Assembly (NCBI GenBank): GCA_963728295.1
Contig: CAVSKB010000019.1
Coordinates: 1,116,001-1,180,000, forward strand
Direction of reading: 5' to 3'
DNA length: 64,000 nucleotides
Source of the DNA: DATJKD01 sp963728295
Lineage (GTDB): Bacteria; Pseudomonadota; Gammaproteobacteria; Steroidobacterales; Steroidobacteraceae
Position 1 is the stretch's first letter. Each line of letters starts with the position of its first letter. Made by a program: the position numbers and the translations under genes. Under the pieces are notes generated by a model. The model saw only the letters and a list, made by a program, of their open reading frames with translations. It searched no databases and was not told the origin of the DNA. Shown piece by piece: positions 28,561 through 38,040 of this stretch.

Positions 28561-29535
28561 TCAGATCGTGTATGCGACGGCCATCGTCGCGACGCCCACG
28601 GCATAGAGAATCAAGGCTGCGCCGATGAACTTCCGCGAGCTCGCCGGCCCCTTGGCAAACTCATCCCACACGAACACTCCCCAGAGCGCGCCGACCATCG
28701 GAGCGCCGCTCCCGATACCGACGCTGATGGCGACGCCGACCAGGCCCGCGGAGATGAAGTTGAACACGGTGCCGCTGCACCAGACCGCGCCGGCGAGAAG
28801 CCCGAGGACGTGCCAGGTCGTGGAACCGCGGAAGTATCCGCTGATGTCGCCAGCCTCACCGACCAGCGGCCACCTGACCAGGATGGGAATGGCAATCAGC
28901 GTCGCCAGGCAGGCACCCACCATGTAGAGAACCGACACCGTATAGGAGTCGAGCGCGGAGCTGCCGCTGATTGCTGCGGTGACGAACGGCGGAAAGAATC
29001 CGATCAGCAGGCCGGATACCAGAGCCAGCGTGATGCCCTTGGTCTTGTCGACCGTGGTGACGTGGCCGAGACGCCGATACGCCGTGGCGGTGACCTGCGC
29101 GGCGACGAGCAGGATGAGGGCGCTCACGGCCAGCACCCACCCGTTGCCGACGGGCTGCAGCCAGTAGCTCGCGCCGAGGCCGAGCACGATGGCGGGAATC
29201 GCCGCGATCGGGAACGCCACCGCCAGCCCCGCGATGACGATCGCCGTGAGCAGCAGGATGTTGCCGATGTTCCAGATGAACCCGCCGACGATCGCAAATG
29301 CCGCCTCGCGCGCCCCGGCCTGGAATACGACGTCGAAGAAACCAAGGCCGTCCCCGGGCCCGAGGGTGACGCCGAAGAGGATCGCCGTGATGAGGAAGCC
29401 AAGCGTGTAATCGATGTAGAAGTACTCGAGCCGCCAGCCCGGCAGCTTCTTCAGGAAGTTGGGCCACGAGCCCCAGCACACCATCGAGATGAGCATGAGG
29501 ATGAGGGCGACGAAATAGGTTTGCGGTGCGTACAC
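28561..29535 (-). CDS. DMT-superfamily sugar/ureide-type permease (GRP-like), copy 1
   Basis: 324 residues with ten hydrophobic helices. Begins with MLISMVCWGSWPNFLKKLPGWRLEYFYIDY and contains GGFIWNIGNILLLTAIVIAGLAVAFPIAAIPA and VGIGSGAPMVGALWGVFVWDEF, signatures of the glucose/ribose porter and ureide permease branch of the DMT superfamily. Inner-membrane uptake of a small sugar or sugar acid is expected. A paralogue at 36397 closes the neighbouring rightward unit. It lies 3 bp from the cyclase gene. Confidence 0.75.
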   Translation of the reverse strand: MYAPQTYFVALILMLISMVCWGSWPNFLKKLPGWRLEYFYIDYTLGFLITAILFGVTLGPGDGLGFFDVVFQAGAREAAFAIVGGFIWNIGNILLLTAIVIAGLAVAFPIAAIPAIVLGLGASYWLQPVGNGWVLAVSALILLVAAQVTATAYRRLGHVTTVDKTKGITLALVSGLLIGFFPPFVTAAISGSSALDSYTVSVLYMVGACLATLIAIPILVRWPLVGEAGDISGYFRGSTTWHVLGLLAGAVWCSGTVFNFISAGLVGVAISVGIGSGAPMVGALWGVFVWDEFAKGPASSRKFIGAALILYAVGVATMAVAYTI

Positions 29536-29538
29536 GGC

Positions 29539-30457
29539 TCAGAACAGTGCGATCGGATTGACCGGGGAGCCCGTCCCGCCCTTGATCCGGAGCGGCGCCA
29601 TCGTCACGAGAAAGTCGCTGCGCTCGAGCTCGTCGCAGAGCTCCACCAGCGGTTCGAGCGCCGGGATGTCGAGCAGGATCAGCCCCATCGCGGCGAGCGC
29701 GATCGCGTGAAAATAGATCACGTAGCGCGCACCGTACGGATTCGGGAACGCATCCACGCAGTCGCCCGAGTACACCGCGATCTCGCGCGAATGCATCCAC
29801 TTGATCGCATCCGGCATGATGCCGACGCGCTGGCCGAGGTTCTCGGGACCTTCCGCCGCCTCGCGTTTCTGCAGCCCCGTATAGACGAAGATGCAGTCGC
29901 CCGATTCGACGCGGACACGTTGACGCTTTTCGGCGGCGTCGAGGTCCGCCGCATACACGCCCTCGTCGGGCGTCAGCCACTCCACACCGCGCGCTGCCAG
30001 CGATGTTGAGCAGCACGCCGCGCGTGAAGATCCCATCCTTCTGCGCGAGCATGTCGGCAAACGTGAGCCCGCTCGGCAGCGCGACCTCAGCGGCCTTGCG
30101 GCCGTTGTAGATCTCCTCGCCCCGGTAGACGTGCGCGATGGCGTCGAGATGCGTGAGCGCGAAACCGTGCATGTCGAGCGTGAGCGCATCGACCGCGCCG
30201 ATCGGGTAGTGCGCCTGGTAGCACATCGTGTGGCGCACGGGAGAGGGATTGTTGGCGGACTGCAGGGTGTTGAGATCGCGCGCCAGCGACAAGGCGCGAC
30301 CGGTGCGCACCAGCGAGGCCGCCGCGATGCGTTTTGCGTCGGTGATGTAGTTGAGCGTGCCGAGCTCATCGTCCTTGCCCCAGCGCCCGGCGTTGTTGAG
30401 CTCGTCGAACAGCGCATCGAGCGCGGCTTCCGGCGGGAACTCTCTCTTTGCTTTCAT
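29539..30457 (-). CDS. Cyclase family (kynurenine formamidase-like) metal hydrolase, one frameshift
   Basis: About 305 residues joined near 29995. N-terminal half: LGTLNYITDAKRIAAASLVRTG, then HGFALTHLDAIAHVY, a variant of the HxGTHxDxPxH zinc motif in which the first part is relaxed. The C-terminal half has RVESGDCIFVYTGLQ, AIALAAMGLILLDIPALEPL and FLVTMAPLRIKGGTGSPVNPIALF, all typical. Members hydrolyse amides, lactones or open rings; a sugar-lactonase-like activity would suit this cluster but is a guess. Confidence 0.75.
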
Positions 30458-30472
30458 CGCGCGTCCCCCGCG

Positions 30473-31555
30473 TCATTCCAACCGGACGACTTCGTGCCGT
30501 TCGCCGAATCGATAGAGCGCCTGGACGACGCGCAGCGTCTCGAGGTTGTCCCTGCCGTTCGTCAGCGGCTGGCCGCCGGTGGCGACCGCTTCCAGCAGCG
30601 AGGCCATCGGGCCGATGAAGGCCGTCGGGATCCAGCGCGTGGTCACCGGGTAGTGCAGCCAGCCGTCCGTCGGCAGCACGCGCGAGTTGAGCTCGAGCGT
30701 GTCCGCACGGCCGCGCGGATAGTCGTACATGAGGCCGATCGTGCCGCGGATGCTGCCCTGCGTACCGTCGATGCGGAACTCCGCGCGCGGATCACCGGTG
30801 CGGTTCTTGTGGAAGCTGCGCAGCAGCGCGCGCGTTTCGCCTTCGAACTCGAGCACGCTGATCGTGCGCGTCTCGCCCTGCTCCGGCTGACCGGGTTCGC
30901 GCGCCTGGGTCCCGTATGCATAGAGAGGATTCCTTCCGATCACGTACCGGACAGCGTCGATGAAGTGGATCGTGAACTGGTTGAGATCGAGTCGCGGCTG
31001 CTTCGCGACCCAGGCCCAGTTCTCCCACGGCGTGTAGACGTGGAAATCCCAGGTCATCTCGAAGGGGTCGCCGATCCAGCCGGCCTTCACCATGGCGCGA
31101 GTCGCCGCGACGCTCTCCGAGAAGCGCAGCTGCTGGTTCACGGCCATCAGTCGCTTGCGCTTCTCGGCGTGTTCCACCAGCCGGACCGCCTCGTCGAAGT
31201 CGTACGAGATGGGCTTCTGGCAGAGCAGGTGCTTGCCCGCATCGAGCAGCGGTGCGGCGATCCCGCACTGGACCCATGGGAAGACCGCGATGTCCACCAC
31301 CGCCACGTCCCGGTCCCGCGCGATCTCGTCGACCGAGTCATAGACTCTGGACAGGCCGTGTCGCTCCGCCACCGACTTCGCCTTGGCCTTGTCGAGATCG
31401 TGGATCCCGACGACCTTGAGACCATGCGCCGCGTACGCGGGGAGGTGTGCGAGATCGGCGATCTCACCGGCGCCGACGATCGCGATCGGCACCTTGTGAC
31501 TCTCCGGGACCCGGATCGCGATGGTCTCTCTGATCGGCGCAAAAATATCGGGCAT
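30473..31555 (-). CDS. Gfo/Idh/MocA family NAD(P)-dependent oxidoreductase
   Basis: 360 residues. Rossmann fold IAIVGAGEIADLAHLPAY, then DIAVFPWVQCGIAAPLLDAGKHLLCQKPIS, where QKP replaces the usual EKP, and the C-terminal domain with VNQQLRFSES and NQFTIHFIDAVRYVIG (catalytic-region His). These enzymes oxidise sugars, inositols and their lactones. It is the first gene of the leftward unit oxidoreductase-cyclase-permease-FAH, immediately downstream of an operator-bearing intergenic region, and probably takes part in sugar oxidation. Confidence 0.85.
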   Translation of the reverse strand: MPDIFAPIRETIAIRVPESHKVPIAIVGAGEIADLAHLPAYAAHGLKVVGIHDLDKAKAKSVAERHGLSRVYDSVDEIARDRDVAVVDIAVFPWVQCGIAAPLLDAGKHLLCQKPISYDFDEAVRLVEHAEKRKRLMAVNQQLRFSESVAATRAMVKAGWIGDPFEMTWDFHVYTPWENWAWVAKQPRLDLNQFTIHFIDAVRYVIGRNPLYAYGTQAREPGQPEQGETRTISVLEFEGETRALLRSFHKNRTGDPRAEFRIDGTQGSIRGTIGLMYDYPRGRADTLELNSRVLPTDGWLHYPVTTRWIPTAFIGPMASLLEAVATGGQPLTNGRDNLETLRVVQALYRFGERHEVVRLE

Positions 31556-31622
31556 GAGGAACTACTCCTGTGCCGTTCCCGCCTCAGGCTTTCCTAAGGA
31601 TTCTGACTTGTTGAGCCTTTAA

Positions 31623-31634
31623 GTGACATGTTAG
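31623..31634. promoter_or_regulatory. GntR-type operator, 10/12 match to CTAACATGTTAG
   Basis: GTGACATGTTAG in the 136-bp divergent region between the oxidoreductase gene (ATG 31555) and the SDR gene (31692). It is followed on the plus strand by CCT, so any overlapping -10 (TAGCCT) would be weak. Centre 64 bp from the second copy. Confidence 0.6.
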
Positions 31635-31686
31635 CCTACGGCAGATACACCGATCAACGCGCCTCAGTGGCCTGTTTCGCGGGCTG

Positions 31687-31698
31687 CTAACATGTCAG
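31687..31698. promoter_or_regulatory. GntR-type operator, 11/12 match, overlapping an SDR start codon
   Basis: CTAACATGTCAG: the ATG inside the palindrome centre (31692-31694) is the only ATG available to start the rightward SDR. Binding here would block both initiation of transcription nearby and, on RNA, covers the start site. Confidence 0.6.
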
Positions 31699-32478
31699 AT
31701 CAACAGAGCTTGTCCCCAAGCAGCGACGGATTCGCCCTTCGCGACCGCGTCGCGCTCATCACGGGCGGGGCCGGCGGCATCGGGCTCGCGGTCGCGCTCC
31801 GCTTCGCACGAGCGGGCGCCCACCTGGTACTCGCCGACATCAGGCTCGACGCCGCGCGGCAGGCGGCCGACGCCCTGACGAAGGTCGGTCACCCGGCAAT
31901 CGGCCTGGGCGGCGACGTGAGCAAGGCGTCGGAGGCGCAAGCGCTCGTCGACGGCGCGCTCGAACGCTTCGGACGCATCGACATCCTGGTCAACAACGCC
32001 GGCCGCATGGGACGCGTCGCACCACTCTGGGAGCTGCGCGACGACGACTGGAACGACGTGCTCGCGGTGGACCTCACGAGCGTGTTCCTCGTGAGCCGCG
32101 CGGTGATTCCGCAGATGCGCGCACGCCGGAGCGGCTGCATCGTGAGCGTCTCGTCGATCGCCGGGAAGGAAGGCACGCCCGGGCTCGTCCCCTACTCGGT
32201 TGCGAAGGCCGGCATCATCGCGTTCACCAAGGCGCTCGGCAAAGAGGTCGTCGCGGACGGCATCCGCGTCAATTGCGTGGCACCAGGCGTGGTCGAGACG
32301 CCGCTGCTCGATCAGCTGCCGCCGGAGTCGACGCAGGCTGATGCTGAGCAAGGCGCCGATGGGCCGGTTTGGAACGGCGGACGAGGTGGCCGCCGTGGTG
32401 CATTTCCTCGCATCGGACGCGGCGAGCTTCATCACCGCGCAGTGCTTCGATGTGAGCGGCGGGCGCGCCACGTACTGA
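31692..32478 (+). CDS. Short-chain dehydrogenase/reductase, one frameshift
   Basis: About 261 residues joined near 32337. Classical SDR: RVALITGGAGGIGLAVALRFA, ADIRLD, NNAGRMGRV, SVSSIAGKEGTPGLVPYSVAKAG (catalytic Ser-Tyr-Lys) and GRFGTADEVAAVVHFLASDAASFIT. Similar enzymes oxidise 2-keto-3-deoxy sugar acids or sugars. The ATG is embedded in an operator and has no Shine-Dalgarno, so either the transcript is nearly leaderless or a later start is used. It heads the SDR-MetE-like-UxaA-permease unit. Confidence 0.8.
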
Positions 32479-32496
32479 CCCGCAAGGAGCAACCCG

Positions 32497-33645
32497 ATGA
32501 AACGCAGCGTCGAGCGCATCCTGACCACTCACACCGGCAGCCTCCCGCGGCCGGAGAAGCTCGTCGAGCTGATGTTCGCCAAGGAGGAAGGGCGCGAGGT
32601 CGATGCCCGCGTGCTCGCGGAGCGCGTGCGCAAATCCGTGCGCGAAGTGGTCGAGCGCCAGCAGGCGGCCGGCATCGACGTCGTGAGCGACGGCGAGATG
32701 AGCAAGCCGAGCTACGCCACCTACGTGACCGAACGGCTCACTGGCTTCGGCGGCAAGTCCGAGCGGCCCAAGCTGAGCGACATCCTCGAGCATCCCAACG
32801 TCGCGAGCCACTACTTCAACGACCCCGGCGTGCAGCGCCTCAACATGAACCGGCCCGCGTGCAACGGTCCCGTGGCCCGCAAGGGCATGGCCGAGGTCGA
32901 CGCCGACATCGCGAATTTCAAGCACGGGCTCGCTGAAGCCGCGGTCGAGGAGGCGTTCATGACCGCGGCGTCGCCCGGGGTCGTGTCGATGTTCCTCGGC
33001 GACACGCATTACAAGGACGAAGAGGCGTTCCTGTGGGCGGTCGCGGAAGCGATGAAGCCCGAGTACGAAGCGATCGTGCGCGCGGGCTTCCTGTTGCAGC
33101 TCGACTGCCCGGATCTCGCGATGACACGCCATCGCGAGTTCGCAAACCGGCCGGTGGAGGAATTCCGGGACTACGCGCGCCTGCACATCGAGGTGCTGAA
33201 CGCCGCCACCGCAAGCATTCCGCCCGATCGCCTGCGCGTGCACCTGTGCTGGGGGAACTACCCCGGCCCGCACCATCGCGATGTGCCGCTCGAGCAGATC
33301 ATCGACCTGGTCCTGAACGTGCGTGCGCAGGGGCTCTGTTTCGAAGCCGCCAACTCGCGCCATGCGCACGAATGGAAAGTGTTCGAGAAGGTGCGCCTGC
33401 CCGAAGGCAAGCTACTGATCCCGGGCGTGATCGAATCGATGTCCAACCGAATCGAGCACCCCGAGCTCGTCGCCGAGCGCATCGTCAAGTTTGCAAAGAT
33501 CGTCGGCCGGGAGAACGTGATCGCCGGCAGCGATTGCGGCTTCGGCACGTTCGTCGGTGTGGCGCTGGTCGAGCCCGAGATCGCCTGGGCCAAGCTCGCG
33601 GCGCTCGCCGAAGGCGCGCGGCTGGCGTCGGCCGAGCTCTGGTAG
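32497..33645 (+). CDS. MetE C-terminal-type (cobalamin-independent methionine synthase II family) protein
   Basis: 382 residues, about half the size of MetE, corresponding to its catalytic C-terminal TIM barrel. Start LTTHTGSLPRPEKLVELMF; zinc ligand region VHLCWGNYPGPH (His, Cys) and a late Cys in AGSDCGFGTFVG. Stand-alone members occur in catabolic operons and are not methionine synthases; they may act as alkyl- or methyl-transferases or lyases on unrelated substrates. Here it lies between a sugar-type SDR and a UxaA-like dehydratase, suggesting a step on a thio- or ether-linked intermediate, which is speculation. Confidence 0.75.
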   Translation: MKRSVERILTTHTGSLPRPEKLVELMFAKEEGREVDARVLAERVRKSVREVVERQQAAGIDVVSDGEMSKPSYATYVTERLTGFGGKSERPKLSDILEHPNVASHYFNDPGVQRLNMNRPACNGPVARKGMAEVDADIANFKHGLAEAAVEEAFMTAASPGVVSMFLGDTHYKDEEAFLWAVAEAMKPEYEAIVRAGFLLQLDCPDLAMTRHREFANRPVEEFRDYARLHIEVLNAATASIPPDRLRVHLCWGNYPGPHHRDVPLEQIIDLVLNVRAQGLCFEAANSRHAHEWKVFEKVRLPEGKLLIPGVIESMSNRIEHPELVAERIVKFAKIVGRENVIAGSDCGFGTFVGVALVEPEIAWAKLAALAEGARLASAELW

Positions 33646-33674
33646 GCGGCGTAGCTGGAGAGAAGACCGGCAGC

Positions 33675-36379
33675 GTGAAGGCAATCGCTCTTCAGGAGAT
33701 CGGGCGCATCCCGGCACCGGGAGACAACGTCGCGATCGCGACGCGGCGCCTGCCCGCAGGCACGCAGGTCGAGCTCGGCGGTCGTGTCCGCAGCCTCACC
33801 CATACGATCCTCGAGGGCCATCGCTTCGCGATCGAGCCGATCGCAGAGGGTGAGCCCCTGCTGTCCTGGGGATTGCCGTTTGGCCGCGCATTGCGCGCGA
33901 TCGAGCCTGGCGAATACCTGTGCAATGCGGGGATCCTGGAGGCATTGCAACTGCGCAACCTCGACTTCGCGCTGCCCCGGCACGCGAACTTCGAGAACTA
34001 CCATCGCTCCCTACGAGCTCGACGAACAGGCGTTTCGCCCGGGCACACAGGTGCCGCTGCACGCCGAGCGCGGCACCTTCGCGGGCTACCCGCGCCCCGG
34101 CGGACGCGGCGTCGGGACGCGCAACGTCATCGTCCTGCTCGGCACGACGTCCTTGAGCGGCAGCTTCGTCAAGGCGCTCGAAGCGCGGCTGCGGGCGGAA
34201 TCCGCGGGGTACGCGAACCTCGACGGCATCGCGGCGGTGGCGCACACCGAAGGCGGCGGAACCTCACCGCCCAACAACCTCGAGTTCGTGCTGCGCACGC
34301 TCGCCGGGTTCATCGTCAATCCGAACGTAGCCGCGTGCCTCGCCGTCGACTACGGCAGCGAAGTCTTCACGAACGCGATGCTCGAAGAGTACATGCGCGC
34401 GCACGGCTATCCGCTCGAGCACGTGCTGCATCGCTTCTACTCGATCCGCCAGGACCAGGCGGCCGCGCTCGACGAATGCGCGCAGATCGTGCGCCAGTGG
34501 TTCGAGCCCGCGAGCGCGATGCCGCGCTCGGCCCAGCCGCTCTCGCAGCTCCGGATTGGCCTGCAGTGCGGCGGGTCGGACGCCTTCTCCGGAGTGTCCG
34601 GCAATCCGCTCGCCGGCTGGGTCGCGCGGGAAGTGATCCGCCATGGCGGCTCCGCCAACCTCGCCGAGACCGACGAGCTGATCGGAGCCGAGTCCTACAT
34701 CCTCGCGAACACGCGCGACCTCGCCACGGCGCAGCGCTTCCTGGAGAAGATCGAGATATTCAAGGAGCGCGTCGCCTGGCACGGCCACAGCGCGGAGGGC
34801 AACCCGACCGGCGGCAACAAGTTTCGCGGTCTCTACAACATCGCGATCAAGTCGATCGGCGCGGCGCGCAAGAAGGATCCGGATGTGCGCCTCGACTACG
34901 TGATCGACTACGGCGAGCGCATGACGCAGCCGGGCTACTACTTCATGGACAGCCCGGGCAACGACCTCGAAAGCATCGCCGGCCAGATCGCCGCGGGCTG
35001 CAACCTGATCTTCTTCACCACGGGCAACGGCTCGATCACGAATTTCCCGTTCGTGCCGACGATCAAGTTCATCACCACCACCGGGCGCTGGAACCTGCTG
35101 TCGAAGGACATGGACGTGAATGCCGGGCGCTACCTCGACGGCGCGTCGATGGAGGAGCTCGGCATGGAAACCTTCCACTACACGGTGGAAGTTGCCTCGG
35201 GCACGCGCAGTGTCGGCGAGCGCGCCGGGCACTCGCAGGTGTCGATCTGGCGCGACTGGCAGCAGACGGATCGCTCGCGTCTCGACGAGCTGCGCAACGC
35301 GCCGGCGCCTGACGGCCAGCCGATTCCCGTCGTCGCGGCGAGTGCCGAGGAGGCACGCTTCGGCGCGTTGCTCACGCCGCACGGGTATGTGCCGGACCAG
35401 GTCGGCCTGATCATGCCGACCAGCCTCTGCTCGGGACAGATCGCGCTGCGGATCGCCCGGGAGCTGAACGAGACGATTCCGGCGGGCGCGCGCGGCGTAT
35501 CGCGCTTCGTCGCTCTGCCACACACCGAAGGCTGCGGCGCCTCCGCCGGCGAGAACGAGGAGCATCAGCTGCGCACGATGGCCGGCCACCTGCTGCATCC
35601 GTTCGTGAGGACGGCGCTGTTGCTCGAGCACGGCTGCGAGCGCACGCACAACGACCTGATGCGTCATGCGCTCAAGGAGCGCGGCATCGACCCGGGCCGC
35701 TTCGGTTACGCGAGCATCCAGCTCGATGGCGGGATCGACAAGGTCGTTCGCAAGGTCGAGCACTGGTTCCTGGAGCAGCTGCCGGACACGCCGCCCGCCG
35801 AGCGTCACGAGGTGGGTCTCGAGGCGCTGTCACTCGGTCTGCTTTCCATCGGGCCCGTGTCACCGCCCGCGGCGCGCGCGCTGGCGCAGGTAGCGGCGGC
35901 GATCGCGGGCAGCGGCGGCACGGTCGTTATCCCAGCGAATGCTTCGCTTCTGAGATCGGCCGAATTCATCGAGGGACTCGGCTGGACCGCAGCGGCCACA
36001 CCGAGCCTGCAGTATGGGCAGGCCGTCCTGCAGGCTGGGTCTGCATGTCATGGCCACGCCCACGGCGGACGGCGTGGAGACCGTGACGGGTCTCGGCGGC
36101 ACCGGCGTGCATCTGATGCTCGCGTGCGTGGACGGTCCGCCGCTGCAGGGCCATCCGATGATCCCCGTGCTGCAGATCGCCGCGGATACGTCGTCCGCGC
36201 GCCGCTTCCGCCAGGATCTCGATCACCTGATCGACCCCACGCACGACGTCGAGGACATCCGTCGCGATCTGCTCGGGCTGCTCTGCCGGGCCGCGTCGCG
36301 CGACTACGCGCCCAGGCTCTGGGCCGCGGGCCATGTGGACTTCCAGCTCACCCGCGGCCGGCTCGGCGTGTCGCTCTGA
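33675..36379 (+). CDS. Altronate dehydratase (UxaA)-like protein with two fused UxaA cores, two frameshifts
   Basis: About 900 residues, near twice a normal UxaA (about 500). An N-terminal SAF domain (ALQEIGRIPAPGDNVAIATR) is followed by core 1 (VGTRNVIVLLGTTSL, AHTEGGGTSPPNN, LAVDYGSEV, GLQCGGSDAFSGVSGNPLAG, GYYFMDSPGNDLESIAGQIA) and then core 2 (LIMPTSLCSGQIALRIAREL, PHTEGCGASAGEN, LLEHGCERTHNDL, late MATPTADGVETVTGLGG). Core 2 keeps Cys where core 1 has Gly or Ser. Frames are joined near 34003 and 36038. Start GTG 33675. Expected reaction: dehydration of a sugar acid (altronate-like) to a 2-keto-3-deoxy acid. Confidence 0.75.
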
Positions 36380-36396
36380 ATAACTAAAGACCCCAC

Positions 36397-37383
36397 ATGT
36401 TCACACCAGAATCGTCGACGATCGCATTGCTGCTGATCGTGGTCTCGATGCTGTGCTGGGGATCATGGCCGAACCTGCTCAAGGTCCTGCCCGGATGGCG
36501 GCTCGAATACTTCTACGTCGACTACACGATCGGCTTCCTGCTCGCGATGCTCGTCGTCGGTGCGACTGCGGGGTCGACGGGCCTGGTGGGTCTCGATTTC
36601 CTGGATCGCCTGATCGCTGCGGGCTCGCGCGAAGCGGCTCTCGCCGTTGCGGGCGGACTGCTCTGGAACATCGGCAACATCTTCCTGCTCAACGCGATCA
36701 TGATCGCGGGACTCGCCGTGGCGTTTCCCATCGCGTCGGTGCTGGCGATCACGCTGGGCGTCGGAATCAGCTACTGGGCGCAACCGATCGGCAACCCGGC
36801 GTGGCTGGTCGCCGGTTCGATCGTTCTGGTCGCCGCGGCCTGCATCAATGCGCAGGCCTATCGCGAGCTCGGCGGCAGCTCCGCTTCGAAGAAGCGGAAG
36901 CTCGGTATCGCACTCGCGCTCGTGGCCGGCGTTCTCGTCGGGATCTTCCCGCCCTTCGTCGGCGGCGCGATCAGCGGCGAGCACGCCCTCGATCCCTACG
37001 TCGCGACGATCTTCTTCATGCTCGGTGCATCGATCGCGACTTTCGTCGGCATCCCGCTGCTCCTCAGGAAGCCCTTCATCGGCGAAGCCGCGAGCCCGAA
37101 GGGATACACCGAGGGCCCGGCGCGCGCGCATCTGTTCGGTTGGCTCGCGGGCGCGATCTGGTGCATCGGTACGTTCTCGAACTTCATCTCCGCCGGACTG
37201 GTGGGCGTCGCGATCAGCTGGGGCATCGGCAGCGGTGCGCCGATGGTGGGCGCGCTATGGGGCATCCTGCTGTGGAAGGAATTCCACGGCGCGAGCCGCC
37301 GCGCGTGGCTGCTGATCGGCACAAGCCTGGCGCTCTATGCCGCGGGTGTGGTGCTCGTCGCGATCGCGTACCAGCTTCGCTAG
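36397..37383 (+). CDS. DMT-superfamily sugar/ureide-type permease (GRP-like), copy 2
   Basis: 328 residues, paralogous to the protein at 28561: LLLIVVSMLCWGSWPNLLKVLPGWRLEYFYVDY, GGLLWNIGNIFLLNAIMIAGLAVAFPIASVLA, VFNFISAGLVGVAISWGIGSGAPMVGALWGILLWKEF (shared order and spacing). Ten predicted helices; inner membrane. It ends the rightward SDR-MetE-UxaA unit. Two copies at the ends of divergent units suggest either two related substrates or an old duplication of the block. Confidence 0.75.
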   Translation: MFTPESSTIALLLIVVSMLCWGSWPNLLKVLPGWRLEYFYVDYTIGFLLAMLVVGATAGSTGLVGLDFLDRLIAAGSREAALAVAGGLLWNIGNIFLLNAIMIAGLAVAFPIASVLAITLGVGISYWAQPIGNPAWLVAGSIVLVAAACINAQAYRELGGSSASKKRKLGIALALVAGVLVGIFPPFVGGAISGEHALDPYVATIFFMLGASIATFVGIPLLLRKPFIGEAASPKGYTEGPARAHLFGWLAGAIWCIGTFSNFISAGLVGVAISWGIGSGAPMVGALWGILLWKEFHGASRRAWLLIGTSLALYAAGVVLVAIAYQLR

Positions 37384-37609
37384 ACGTGACGGATACACCG
37401 GCCAGAACTTTATCCACACTGAATAATTTTCAACGAGCGCGCCGCTCGCTGCTGACGCACGGATCGCGCGATTCGAGATCTTCTCTGGCACTGTCGTCAC
37501 ATCACGACAAAGTTCGCCGGGAATCTTCATGTGTTTCCCGGCACTCTATTTGCGATGGATCGTTCGTGACCCGTCAGTCGTCATTCCATGGAATCAAGGA
37601 GGTTCCGTC

Positions 37610-37927
37610 ATGAAACGCTTTGTCGCATTCGCAGTCGCAGCCCTGCTCTCAACCGTGGCGTTGGGCCAAACTCAAACGCCTGCTCCGCCGCCATCGTCCA
37701 CGCCTCCCGCAGACTCTTCGGCTGCACCTCCGCAGACGGAACCGAGCTCCGCAACCAACGCGGGCGGATCGATATTCGATACGCTGGATGCGGATCACGA
37801 CACCAGCATCTCGCAGTCAGAAGCACAAGCCCATCCGACAGTCGCAGGGAATTTCGCGTCTGCCGATACCAACAGTGATGGCAAGCTCTCGCGCGAGGAG
37901 TTCGGTGCGGCGTTCAAGACGCAGTAG
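37610..37927 (+). CDS. Secreted EF-hand protein
   Basis: 105 residues. Signal peptide MKRFVAFAVAALLSTVALG, a Pro/Ser/Ala-rich linker (about 22-55), then two calcium loops: DTLDADHDTSISQSE and ADTNSDGKLSREEF, the second fitting the DxNxDGxLxxxEF consensus. Probably periplasmic calcium-binding protein. An excellent AAGGAGG ribosome-binding site lies before ATG 37610. No obvious functional link to the sugar clusters on either side. Confidence 0.75.
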   Translation: MKRFVAFAVAALLSTVALGQTQTPAPPPSSTPPADSSAAPPQTEPSSATNAGGSIFDTLDADHDTSISQSEAQAHPTVAGNFASADTNSDGKLSREEFGAAFKTQ

Positions 37928-37941
37928 GTAGTTGCCGGTAC

Positions 37942-37972
37942 CGCCGAGGCGGCCCAAGGGACCGCCTCGGCG
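37942..37972. terminator. Strong hairpin between convergent EF-hand and SDR genes
   Basis: CGCCGAGGCGG (37942-37952) pairs perfectly with CCGCCTCGGCG (37962-37972); the 9-nt loop CCCAAGGGA can extend the stem by three pairs. No T-tract follows, so it is a probable structural barrier at the convergence point rather than a classic terminator. Confidence 0.5.
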
Positions 37973-38040
37973 TAGCCAGCCGGAGCCCTCGGTTCCAGAA
38001 TCGGCACCGCCAGGAAGAACCGCGCGCGTCAAGATTCGGA

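Noticed and set aside
37410..37418. A perfect DnaA box, TTATCCACA, in the intergenic region before the EF-hand gene.
   Set aside because: Only one copy is seen, with no AT-rich unwinding region or dnaA/dnaN genes nearby, so it is not evidence of an origin.
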